Assembly: GCA_963640395.1 (NCBI GenBank) | Contig: CAVHZH010000052.1 | Location: 1 to 15,950 of the forward strand | Reading direction: 5' to 3' | Source of the DNA: W0P33-017 sp963640395 | Lineage (GTDB): Bacteria; Bacillota; Clostridia; Lachnospirales; Lachnospiraceae | Length of the DNA: 15,950 nt | Part shown: positions 6,623-13,519 of the stretch, in pieces | Layout: each line of letters begins with the position of its first letter | Numbering within the stretch: position 1 is the first letter of the stretch | Program-made: the position numbers and the translations under genes | The notes under the pieces: generated by a model | Told to the model about the DNA's origin: nothing | Database searches by the model: none | What the model saw: the letters and a program-made list of their open reading frames with translations, nothing else

Positions 6623-7306
6623 ATGGCAGAGGAAAAGATAACAGCAGATCAGGAGCTGGAACAGACAGTAGAACAGACAGAAGCCGCAGAACATGCGGAG
6701 ACAAATACAGCATCTGAAGAGACAGCGGATACAGCATCCGGCAAGGAAACGGCAGAACCGGAGGCCGATGCGGCGGAGCCTGCTACGGACGAAAACGCAG
6801 CGGATGCGGCAGATGCACAGAAAAAAGGACCGTTTAAGAAAAAAGAAAAAAAGAAAGAAAAGCAGAAGGACAAACGGGATGAGCGTATCGAGGAGCTGAC
6901 CGATCAGGTGAAACGCCAGATGGCGGAGTTTGAGAATTTCCGCAAGCGCACCGAAAAGGAAAAGACCCAGATGTATGAGGTCGGGGCCAAGAGCATCATC
7001 GAGAAGATCCTTCCCATTGTAGATAATTTCGAGCGCGGACTTGCGGCAGTGCCCGAGGAGCAGAAGTCGGATGCATTTGTGGAGGGTATGGACAAGGTCT
7101 ACAAACAGATGATGACTGTATTTGAGGAGCTGGATGTCAAGCCGATCGAGGCAGTTGGCAAAGAGTTTGATCCCGAATACCACAACGCAGTGATGCAGGT
7201 GGAGAGCGAGGAATACGAGTCCGGAATTGTAGCGCAGGAGCTGCAGAAGGGCTACATGTATCGTGACAGCGTCGTGCGGCACAGCATGGTGGCTGTCGTA
7301 CAGTAA
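6623..7306 (+). CDS. grpE: Nucleotide exchange factor GrpE
   Basis: GrpE dimers release ADP from DnaK and so time the folding cycle. The conserved core is clear: the long helix from about residue 85 with MAEFENFRKRTEKEK (100-114), and the beta domain with FDPEYHNAVMQVE (182-194) and YMYRDSVVRHSMVAV (211-225). At 227 residues it is longer than the roughly 190 of many GrpE proteins because residues 1-66 are an extra acidic tail rich in Ala, Glu and Thr. A lysine block follows at 67-85 (for example FKKKEKKKEKQKDK). The tail is probably disordered. The lysine block is encoded by an A-rich stretch at 6821-6862. AGGAAGG lies just upstream of ATG 6623. The gene stands between hrcA and dnaK, its usual place. 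Confidence 0.97.
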   Translation: MAEEKITADQELEQTVEQTEAAEHAETNTASEETADTASGKETAEPEADAAEPATDENAADAADAQKKGPFKKKEKKKEKQKDKRDERIEELTDQVKRQMAEFENFRKRTEKEKTQMYEVGAKSIIEKILPIVDNFERGLAAVPEEQKSDAFVEGMDKVYKQMMTVFEELDVKPIEAVGKEFDPEYHNAVMQVESEEYESGIVAQELQKGYMYRDSVVRHSMVAVVQ

Positions 7307-7370
7307 TCAACACAGGTAATACAACATTTTATATATTTCTATTTAAGAATGACACTAGGAGGGAAACATT

Positions 7371-9251
7371 ATGAGCAAGATTATTGGTATTGACTTAGGA
7401 ACAACAAACAGCTGTGTAGCTGTTATGGAAGGTGGAAAGCCCACCGTTATTGCAAATCAGGAGGGTGCCAGAACGACACCGTCTATCGTAGCATTTACAA
7501 AGACCGGCGAGCGTCTGGTCGGTGAGCCTGCAAAGCGTCAGGCAGTTACCAATGCAGAAAAGACTATCTCTTCTATTAAGAGACATATGGGTACTGATTA
7601 TAAAAAGGCAATCGATGACAAGAGCTACAGCCCGCAGCAGATCTCTGCGATGATCTTACAGAAGCTGAAAGCAGATGCAGAGAGCTATCTGGGTGAGTCA
7701 GTGACAGAGGCAGTTATCACTGTCCCCGCATATTTCAACGATGCACAGCGTCAGGCAACAAAGGACGCAGGCAAGATCGCAGGACTGGATGTAAAGCGTA
7801 TCATCAATGAGCCGACCGCAGCAGCACTTGCTTATGGTCTGGACAACGAGAAAGAGCAGAAGATCATGGTATACGACTTAGGTGGTGGTACCTTTGATGT
7901 ATCTATCATCGAGATCGGTGACGGTGTCATTGAGGTATTATCTACCAACGGTGATACACATCTGGGCGGCGATGATTTCGATAACCGTGTGACCCAGTGG
8001 ATGATCGATGAGTTCAAGAAGGCAGAGGGCGTAGACCTCTCGAATGATAAGATGGCTTTACAGCGTCTGAAAGAGGCTGCTGAGAAGGCAAAGAAGGAGC
8101 TTTCATCCGCTACTACCACAAACATCAACCTTCCGTTCATCACTGCAACCGCAGAGGGACCGAAGCACTTTGATATGAACTTGACAAGAGCAAAATTTGA
8201 TGAGCTGACACATGATCTCGTAGAAAAGACCGCTGTTCCGGTACAGAACGCGATGAAGGATGCAGGTCTGACAAACGCAGATCTCGGTCAGGTACTGTTA
8301 GTCGGTGGATCTACACGTATCCCGGCTGTACAGGATAAGGTAAAACAGTTGACCGGAAAAGAGCCCAGCAAGAGCCTGAACCCCGATGAGTGTGTAGCGA
8401 TCGGTGCATCTATTCAGGGTGGTAAATTAGCCGGAGATGCAGGCGCAGGCGAGATCTTACTGCTGGATGTCACTCCGCTGTCACTGTCTATCGAGACAAT
8501 GGGTGGCGTAGCTACCAGACTGATCGAGCGTAACACAACGATCCCTACCAAGAAGAGCCAGATCTTCTCTACCGCAGCAGATAACCAGACTGCCGTAGAT
8601 ATCAACGTTGTACAGGGCGAGCGTCAGTTTGCAAGAGATAACAAATCACTCGGACAGTTCCGTCTGGATGGTATCCCTCCGGCACGCCGTGGTGTTCCCC
8701 AGATCGAGGTTACATTCGATATCGATGCAAACGGTATCGTAAACGTATCCGCAAAGGATCTTGGAACCGGCAAGGAGCAGCATATCACGATCACAGCAGG
8801 ATCTAACATGTCTGAGGACGAGATCGATAAGGCAGTCAAGGAAGCTGCTGAGTACGAGGCACAGGATAAGAAACGTAAAGAGGCGATCGACACCAGAAAC
8901 GATGCTGATTCGTTTGTATTCCAGACACAGCAGGCACTCGATCAGGTAGGCGACAAGCTCGATGCAGCAGATAAGTCCGCTGTAGAGGCTGATCTGAACG
9001 CATTAAAGGCACTCGTAGATGCAAACCCCGAGGCTGAGAACATGACTGAGTCTACCGTAGAGGAGATGAAGGCAGCCAAAGAGAAACTGATGGAGAGCGC
9101 CCAGAAGGTATTCGCAAAGATGTATGAGGGAGCACAGGCAGCAGGCGCAGGCTCCGACATGGGAGCAGGCGCAGGTCCTGACATGGGATCAGCAGCAGGT
9201 GCGGGTTCCGCAGATGATGATGTCGTAGACGCAGACTTCAAGGAAGTATAA
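7371..9251 (+). CDS. dnaK: Chaperone protein DnaK (Hsp70)
   Basis: This ATP-driven chaperone works with DnaJ and GrpE. The 626 residues comprise the ATPase domain (about 1-362) with GIDLGTTNSCVAVMEGG (6-22), AYFNDAQRQATKDAG (120-134), VYDLGGGTFDVSI (167-179) and VLLVGGSTRIP (308-318), the linker and start of the substrate domain LLLDVTPLSLSIETMGG (363-379), a helical lid, and a Gly/Ala-rich tail (587-613) ending in ADDDVVDADFKEV. The segment near residues 60-90 is short, the Gram-positive form that lacks the insertion seen in Proteobacteria. ATG 7371 has an ideal AGGAGGG at 7357-7363, seven bases upstream. The 64-base gap after grpE has no CIRCE and no clear promoter. Codon choice looks narrower than in neighbouring genes, in keeping with high expression. 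Confidence 0.99.
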   Translation: MSKIIGIDLGTTNSCVAVMEGGKPTVIANQEGARTTPSIVAFTKTGERLVGEPAKRQAVTNAEKTISSIKRHMGTDYKKAIDDKSYSPQQISAMILQKLKADAESYLGESVTEAVITVPAYFNDAQRQATKDAGKIAGLDVKRIINEPTAAALAYGLDNEKEQKIMVYDLGGGTFDVSIIEIGDGVIEVLSTNGDTHLGGDDFDNRVTQWMIDEFKKAEGVDLSNDKMALQRLKEAAEKAKKELSSATTTNINLPFITATAEGPKHFDMNLTRAKFDELTHDLVEKTAVPVQNAMKDAGLTNADLGQVLLVGGSTRIPAVQDKVKQLTGKEPSKSLNPDECVAIGASIQGGKLAGDAGAGEILLLDVTPLSLSIETMGGVATRLIERNTTIPTKKSQIFSTAADNQTAVDINVVQGERQFARDNKSLGQFRLDGIPPARRGVPQIEVTFDIDANGIVNVSAKDLGTGKEQHITITAGSNMSEDEIDKAVKEAAEYEAQDKKRKEAIDTRNDADSFVFQTQQALDQVGDKLDAADKSAVEADLNALKALVDANPEAENMTESTVEEMKAAKEKLMESAQKVFAKMYEGAQAAGAGSDMGAGAGPDMGSAAGAGSADDDVVDADFKEV

Positions 9252-9253
9252 AA

Positions 9254-10420
9254 ATGGCAGACAAGAGAGATTATTACGAGGTTCTCGGCGTTGACAAAAA
9301 CGCCGATGAAGCAGCACTGAAAAAAGCATATCGTGCACTTGCCAAAAAATATCACCCGGATATCAATCCGGGTGATAAAGAGGCAGAGGCGAAGTTTAAG
9401 GAAGCATCCGAGGCGTATGCGGTTTTGAGTGATCCCGAGAAAAGACGCCAGTATGACCAGTTTGGTCATGCAGCCTTTGACGGTAGTGCCGGAGCAGGCG
9501 GCGGTTTTGATTTTAATGATATGGGAGACATTTTCGGCAGCTTTGGAGATATTTTTGGAGATCTGTTTGGCGGCGGCTTTGGAGGCAGCAGACGTGGTGC
9601 GAGCAATGGCCCGATGAAGGGTGCGAATGTCCGTACACAGGTGCGCATTACCTTTGAGGAGGCCGTATTTGGCTGTAAAAAAGAGATCGACATGGTATTA
9701 AAGGATGAGTGCCCGGATTGCCACGGCACAGGCGCAAAGCCCGGCACCAGCCCCGAAACCTGTAAGAAATGCGGCGGACGCGGTCAGGTGCGCATGACAC
9801 AGCAATCGCTGTTTGGCATGGTACAGAATATCACGACCTGTCCGGACTGTCACGGAACCGGCAAGATCGTCAAGGAAAAATGTTCCGGATGCCGGGGCAC
9901 CGGTTATCTGAACAACCGCAAGAAGATCGAGGTCAGCATACCTGCCGGTATCGACAACGGACAGAGTGTGCGTATCCGTGAAAAGGGTGAGCCGGGAGTG
10001 AATGGCGGACCGAGAGGAGATCTGCTGGTAGAGGTTATCGTGAGTGCGCATCCGTTTTTACAGCGGCGCGACATGGATCTGTATTCGACTGCACCGATTT
10101 CCTATGCGCAGGCAGCGCTCGGTGGAGAGGTGCGTATCGGTACGGTAGATGGCGATGTGATCTACGAGGTAAAGCCCGGTACACAGACCGACACGCGTAT
10201 CCGTCTGAGAGGAAAGGGTGTGCCGTCGCTGCGTAACTCAAATGTGCGCGGTGATCAGTATGTCACACTGGTTGTACAGGTGCCGACCGGACTCAATAGT
10301 ACGGCGAAGGATCTGCTGCGTCAGTTTGATGCAGAGACCGGCAATTCACTGGCAAACCAGAACGGTGCTGCAGATGGCGACGTAAAGCCCAGAAAAAAAG
10401 GATTTGGACGTAAAAAATAA
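9254..10420 (+). CDS. dnaJ: Chaperone protein DnaJ (type I Hsp40)
   Basis: DnaJ delivers clients to DnaK and stimulates its ATPase. All type I parts are present in 388 residues: J domain (5-70) with HPD at 34-36, a Gly/Phe-rich linker (about 72-115), four CxxCxGxG zinc repeats (153-160, 170-177, 196-203 and 210-217), and the C-terminal client-binding domains with LRGKGVPS (318-325). A basic tail rich in Lys and Arg ends the protein (KPRKKGFGRKK). The start lies two bases after the dnaK stop, and its ribosome binding site (AAGGAAG) is inside the end of dnaK, so translation of the two is probably coupled. It is the last gene of the heat-shock group before a large inverted-repeat element. Confidence 0.98.
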   Translation: MADKRDYYEVLGVDKNADEAALKKAYRALAKKYHPDINPGDKEAEAKFKEASEAYAVLSDPEKRRQYDQFGHAAFDGSAGAGGGFDFNDMGDIFGSFGDIFGDLFGGGFGGSRRGASNGPMKGANVRTQVRITFEEAVFGCKKEIDMVLKDECPDCHGTGAKPGTSPETCKKCGGRGQVRMTQQSLFGMVQNITTCPDCHGTGKIVKEKCSGCRGTGYLNNRKKIEVSIPAGIDNGQSVRIREKGEPGVNGGPRGDLLVEVIVSAHPFLQRRDMDLYSTAPISYAQAALGGEVRIGTVDGDVIYEVKPGTQTDTRIRLRGKGVPSLRNSNVRGDQYVTLVVQVPTGLNSTAKDLLRQFDAETGNSLANQNGAADGDVKPRKKGFGRKK

Positions 10421-10421
10421 A

Positions 10422-10588
10422 TGTAACTATTCAGAGCCAAGGTTTCGAGCTTGCTCGAAACCTTGGCGAATACCGCGATAGCGAGGGAAACCTGCCAAAC
10501 AAGTTTTCCGTAGCTGGCGAGAACGCCACATGAGCAAAAGGAAAGCTGCGTAGCAGCGGTTTTGCGAATGGGGCTCTGAACAGTTACA
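10422..10588. repeat. Structured intergenic element with 17-bp inverted ends (family B), first copy
   Basis: TGTAACTATTCAGAGCC (10422-10438) and the reverse complement of 10572-10588 differ at one base. The element begins two bases after the dnaJ stop. Inside are a perfect hairpin at 10437-10466 (14-bp arms, two-base centre), GGCG-AGAA-CGCC, and GCTGC-GTA-GCAGC. Similar ends occur at 13362-13503 with an unrelated interior, which suggests a family of small mobile elements sharing ends. No direct repeat marking an insertion is evident; the flanks are A-rich on the left and T-rich on the right. Confidence 0.7.
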
Positions 10589-10595
10589 TTTTTTT
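10422..10595 (+). terminator. Possible terminator formed by the family B element and its T run
   Basis: The right arm of the element runs directly into seven Ts (10589-10595), and the left arm is preceded by A-rich sequence. The closing stem could therefore end the dnaJ transcript, and it might also act on antisense transcription. The long distance between the arms makes this less certain than a normal hairpin terminator. Confidence 0.4.
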
Positions 10596-10607
10596 ATTTG
10601 ATAGAAA

Positions 10608-10635
10608 TTTTATTTGAAATAAAAAGCCCTCCGGG
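10608..10635. repeat. AT-rich palindrome and reversed copy of the terminator motif
   Basis: TTTTATTT (10608-10615), one G, AAATAAAA (10617-10624) is a perfect palindrome. It overlaps AAAAAGCCCTCCGGG (10621-10635), whose reverse complement is identical to the terminator core at 15903-15917. Read on the minus strand it would be a short hairpin and T run, but there is no minus-strand gene for it to serve. Confidence 0.5.
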
Positions 10636-10666
10636 GATGCTACTGCCCTCACAGCAAAACGTTTAC

Positions 10667-10695
10667 TTGACAAAACGGGCGAATTATCGGATAGT
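10667..10695 (+). promoter_or_regulatory. Probable promoter of proC
   Basis: TTGACA (10667-10672) is followed after 17 bases by GATAGT (10690-10695), a weak -10 box. This implies a leader of about 70 bases. A weak hairpin can form at 10726-10749 (TGCAATGA against TCATTTGCA, one bulge). The likely terminator upstream supports separate transcription of proC. Confidence 0.55.
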
Positions 10696-10769
10696 GTAGA
10701 GAGAAATGTCATCATAGATTGGAATTGCAATGATACAGTTTCATTTGCAGAATATTCGGGAGGCATAAA

Positions 10770-11588
10770 ATGAGTGAAAAAACAGAGCAGAAAATCGGAT
10801 TTATTGGCTGCGGCAATATGGGCGGGGCGATTTTACACGGAATCGTTGCCAGCAATGCCGTGGATCGGGAACAGATTTATGTATATGATGTGAGCGAGGA
10901 AAAGCAGGAGGAGATGCGCACGTTTGGCGTGCATGTCATGGTGGACAACGAGAAGGTGTGCGAAAGTGCAGATATCGTCATACTGGCGGTCAAGCCCCAG
11001 TATATGGCACAGACGCTCGCATCCACAAAACAGGCGTTGGACGGAAAATGTGTGATCTCAATCGCGGCAGGCTTGTCGGCGGATCAGATCCGCTCTATGA
11101 TCAATGCGAAGCCGCGTGTGCTGCGCACGATGCCGAATACGCCTGCGATGGTATTGTCCGGTGCGTTTGCGCTGTGCAGCGACTGTGACCTGACTGATGG
11201 GGAAAAACAGACGGCAGAGGCACTGTTTGCGCCGCTCGGGATCGTCGAATGGGTGCCGGAGCATCTGATTGATGCGGTATGCGGTGTGAGCGGCAGCGGT
11301 CCCGCGTATGTGGCGATGTTTATCGAAGCGATGGCGGACGGCGGTGTGCGCGAGGGACTGCCGCGTGCGACAGCCTATCGGTTGGCGGCACAGACCGTCA
11401 TGGGAACCGCACGGATGTATCTGGAGAACGGCACGCATCCGGGTGTATTAAAGGATATGGTGACTTCACCCGCAGGTACGACGATCGAGGGCTGTTATGT
11501 GCTGGAAAAAGGCGGCATACGTGCGGCTGTGATCGATGCGGTACATGTCGGCGCCGAGAAGTCCCGGGAACTCGGACAGGGAAAATAA
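10770..11588 (+). CDS. proC: Pyrroline-5-carboxylate reductase
   Basis: ProC reduces pyrroline-5-carboxylate to proline with NAD(P)H, the last step of proline synthesis, in the cytosol. The 272 residues are the usual length. The N-terminal Rossmann fold shows GFIGCGNMGGAIL (10-22), followed by ILAVKPQ (71-77) and TMPNTP (120-125). The C-terminal dimer domain has VSGSGPAYVAMFIEAMADGG (173-192) and the family signature DMVTSPAGTTIEG (229-241). GGGAGG at 10758-10763, six bases upstream, fixes the start. proC lies between dnaJ and prmA, which are adjacent in the Bacillus heat-shock operon, so it appears inserted there together with the repeat element and its own promoter. It runs into prmA after 21 bases. 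Confidence 0.97.
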   Translation: MSEKTEQKIGFIGCGNMGGAILHGIVASNAVDREQIYVYDVSEEKQEEMRTFGVHVMVDNEKVCESADIVILAVKPQYMAQTLASTKQALDGKCVISIAAGLSADQIRSMINAKPRVLRTMPNTPAMVLSGAFALCSDCDLTDGEKQTAEALFAPLGIVEWVPEHLIDAVCGVSGSGPAYVAMFIEAMADGGVREGLPRATAYRLAAQTVMGTARMYLENGTHPGVLKDMVTSPAGTTIEGCYVLEKGGIRAAVIDAVHVGAEKSRELGQGK

Positions 11589-11609
11589 CGAATAACAAGG
11601 AGATTACCT

Positions 11610-12569
11610 ATGAAATGGAATAGCTATACGATCGCGACGACAACAGCAGCGGAGGATCTGATCGTTGCGATGCTGGACGAGCTTGGTATCGAGGGTGCGA
11701 TGATCGAGAATCACGTACCGCTGACCAAAGACGAGATCGGAGAAATGTTTATCGATTTCCCGCCGGAACTGGGCGAGGATGACGGTACCAGCCGCGTGAC
11801 ATTTTATCTGGATGCGGATGAGACGACAGAAGCTGACCGTGAGGAGCTGCTAAAGCGCGTGATGCTGGCATTGGAGGAACAGAAGCAGTATGCGGACATC
11901 GGACCGGCTACGATCACGGCAGGACAGACGGAGGATATTGACTGGATCAATAACTGGAAAAAGTTTTTCAGCTCATTCTATCTCGATGATATTTTGATCA
12001 AACCGACTTGGGAGGAGTTAAAGCCCGAGGACGAGGGAAAGGTCATGATCGAGATCGACCCCGGCATTTCGTTTGGTACAGGCAAGCATGAGACGACACA
12101 GCTATGTATCCGCCAGCTGCGCAAATATATGAAGGATGGCGACCATGTGCTGGATGTCGGCTGCGGCAGCGGCATTTTGTCGATCGTGGCGCTGAAGCTT
12201 GGCGCGGGCAGTGTGGTCGGCACGGACATTGACGAGGCATGTCTGACCTCCACCTATGAGAATTTTGATGTAAATCATCTGGCACGGGAGCTCGGCACGT
12301 TTTACCGCGGCAATCTGATCGATGATACAGAATTGCAGGAGACCGTCGGGGGCGGCTACGACATCGTGGTGGCAAATATTCTGGCAGATGTTATCATACC
12401 GATGGCACCGGTGATCCCGGCGCGTCTGAAGGAGGGCGGTATCTTTATTACCTCCGGCATTATTGATTTCAAGGAGCAGGAGGTCGCTGCTGCGATCGAG
12501 GCGGCGGGACTGACCATCTTGGAGATCAATCATCAGGGTGAGTGGGTCAATATCACAGCGCGCAGATAA
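11610..12569 (+). CDS. prmA: Ribosomal protein L11 methyltransferase
   Basis: PrmA trimethylates ribosomal protein L11 with S-adenosylmethionine. The 319-residue protein has an N-terminal substrate-recognition domain (about 1-105) and a class I methyltransferase domain. Visible motifs are DWINNWKKFF (111-120), GISFGTGKHETTQLC (152-166), the SAM-binding LDVGCGSGILS (181-191), GTDID (204-208) and the catalytic-loop type motif VANILADVI (254-262). AAGGAG at 11597-11602, seven bases upstream, fixes the start. It is followed after 22 bases by rsmE, the same order as yqeT-yqeU behind dnaJ in Bacillus. Transcription probably comes from the proC promoter, perhaps with read-through from the heat-shock operon. 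Confidence 0.97.
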   Translation: MKWNSYTIATTTAAEDLIVAMLDELGIEGAMIENHVPLTKDEIGEMFIDFPPELGEDDGTSRVTFYLDADETTEADREELLKRVMLALEEQKQYADIGPATITAGQTEDIDWINNWKKFFSSFYLDDILIKPTWEELKPEDEGKVMIEIDPGISFGTGKHETTQLCIRQLRKYMKDGDHVLDVGCGSGILSIVALKLGAGSVVGTDIDEACLTSTYENFDVNHLARELGTFYRGNLIDDTELQETVGGGYDIVVANILADVIIPMAPVIPARLKEGGIFITSGIIDFKEQEVAAAIEAAGLTILEINHQGEWVNITARR

Positions 12570-12591
12570 GTGTACGGGAAAGGAATCGCAG

Positions 12592-13353
12592 ATGTACCAG
12601 TTTTTTGTGGAGGATGACCAGATCGGGGCGGATGTGATCACTATCACAGGCGCGGATGTGAACCATATCAAAAATGTGCTGCGCATGAAGCCCGGCGAGC
12701 AGGTGCGCATCAGCAATCAGCGCGGCAGGGATTTTTTGTGCAGCGTGGCAACGCTCTCAGAACGGGAAATATTGTTAGATATCAAAGAGAGGGACATTAA
12801 AAATACAGAACTTCCGTCAAAAATCTATCTGTTTCAGGGCATCCCGAAGGGCGAACGGATGGAGACGGTCATTGAGAAGGCGGTGGAGCTGGGCGTATAT
12901 GAGATCATCCCGGTTGCGATGAAATACTGTGTCGTAAAGCTCGATGAGAAAAAGGCGCAAAAAAAGACCGCGCGCTGGCAGGAGATCGCCCGCAGTGCGG
13001 CAAAGCAGTCCAAGCGCAGCCTGATTCCGCAGATCCATCCGGTTATGAATTTCAGGGAGGCGGCAGCATATGCGGTGCAGTGTGACAGATGTCTGGTGCC
13101 CTATGAGAATGAGGATGGCATGGCAGCCGCAAAGCATGCGTTTGAGCAGCTTTCGGATGCCGGATCGATCAGCGTATTCATAGGTCCGGAGGGAGGCTTT
13201 GCCAAGGAGGAGATCGAGACGCTGCGCGGGGAGTCGCAGGTGCTCTCGCTCGGAGCGCGCATCCTGCGCACAGACACGGCTGCGATCACGATGCTGTCCC
13301 TGCTTATGATGAAGCTGGAGCAGGAACAGGCGGATGCGCAGACAGCAGAATAA
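12592..13353 (+). CDS. rsmE: 16S rRNA m3U1498 methyltransferase RsmE
   Basis: RsmE methylates N3 of U1498 in 16S rRNA. The 253-residue protein has an N-terminal PUA-like part (about 1-70) and a C-terminal SPOUT knot. Family motifs are LFQGIPKGERME (80-91), IEKAVELGV (94-102), RSAAKQSKR (134-142), FIGPEGGF (196-203) and LSLGARILRTDTA (218-230), the last two forming the SAM-binding knot. The frame is open further upstream to an ATG at 12538 inside prmA. Only ATG 12592 gives the normal N-terminus, and it has AAAGGAA seven bases upstream, so I chose it. It is the last gene of the proC-prmA-rsmE run; a family B element follows eight bases after the stop. Confidence 0.96.
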   Translation: MYQFFVEDDQIGADVITITGADVNHIKNVLRMKPGEQVRISNQRGRDFLCSVATLSEREILLDIKERDIKNTELPSKIYLFQGIPKGERMETVIEKAVELGVYEIIPVAMKYCVVKLDEKKAQKKTARWQEIARSAAKQSKRSLIPQIHPVMNFREAAAYAVQCDRCLVPYENEDGMAAAKHAFEQLSDAGSISVFIGPEGGFAKEEIETLRGESQVLSLGARILRTDTAAITMLSLLMMKLEQEQADAQTAE

Positions 13354-13361
13354 AAATGAGG

Positions 13362-13503
13362 GTAGCTGTTCAGAACCAACCTCCAAAATGCTTTGCATTT
13401 CGTCGGTGCGGCGTATCCGCCGACTGAAATTTCAAAATCAGTCTTAGAAATGCAAGCATTTCACATCTGATTTATGAAATTTTGCTTGGCTCTGAACGGT
13501 TAC
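13362..13503. repeat. Structured intergenic element with inverted ends (family B), second copy
   Basis: The left end 13362-13379 and the right end 13486-13503 are inverted repeats that pair over 18 positions with two G-U pairs and one mismatch. The right end (CTCTGAAC-G-GTTACA) matches that of the element at 10422-10588 at all but one base. The interior is unrelated to the first copy and has its own hairpins: AAATGC-TTT-GCATTT, a GC-rich stem near 13404-13426, and GAAATGC-AA-GCATTTC inside a longer AT-rich stem. Unlike the first copy, no T run follows, and only 16 bases separate it from the next start codon. It therefore probably lies in the transcript rather than ending it. Confidence 0.7.
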
Positions 13504-13519
13504 AAATAGAGGGAACAAC

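Noticed and set aside
6617..7282. Minus-strand open frame of 221 codons covering grpE, hydrophobic in places
   Set aside because: It is the shadow of grpE. The apparent poly-Phe/Leu stretch is the complement of the lysine codons, and grpE itself is unmistakable.
7307..7370. Separate promoter or second CIRCE for dnaK
   Set aside because: The 64-base gap is AT-rich, but it has no TTGACA-like box at a suitable distance and no GAGTGCTAA arm.
10584..10766. Minus-strand frame of 60 codons upstream of proC
   Set aside because: It overlaps the end of the family B element, the AT palindrome and the proC promoter. It has no ribosome binding site and no coding signature.
12538..12591. Upstream ATG at 12538 as rsmE start
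   Set aside because: It lies inside prmA without a ribosome binding site and adds 18 residues not typical of RsmE. ATG 12592 has AAAGGAA at the right distance.
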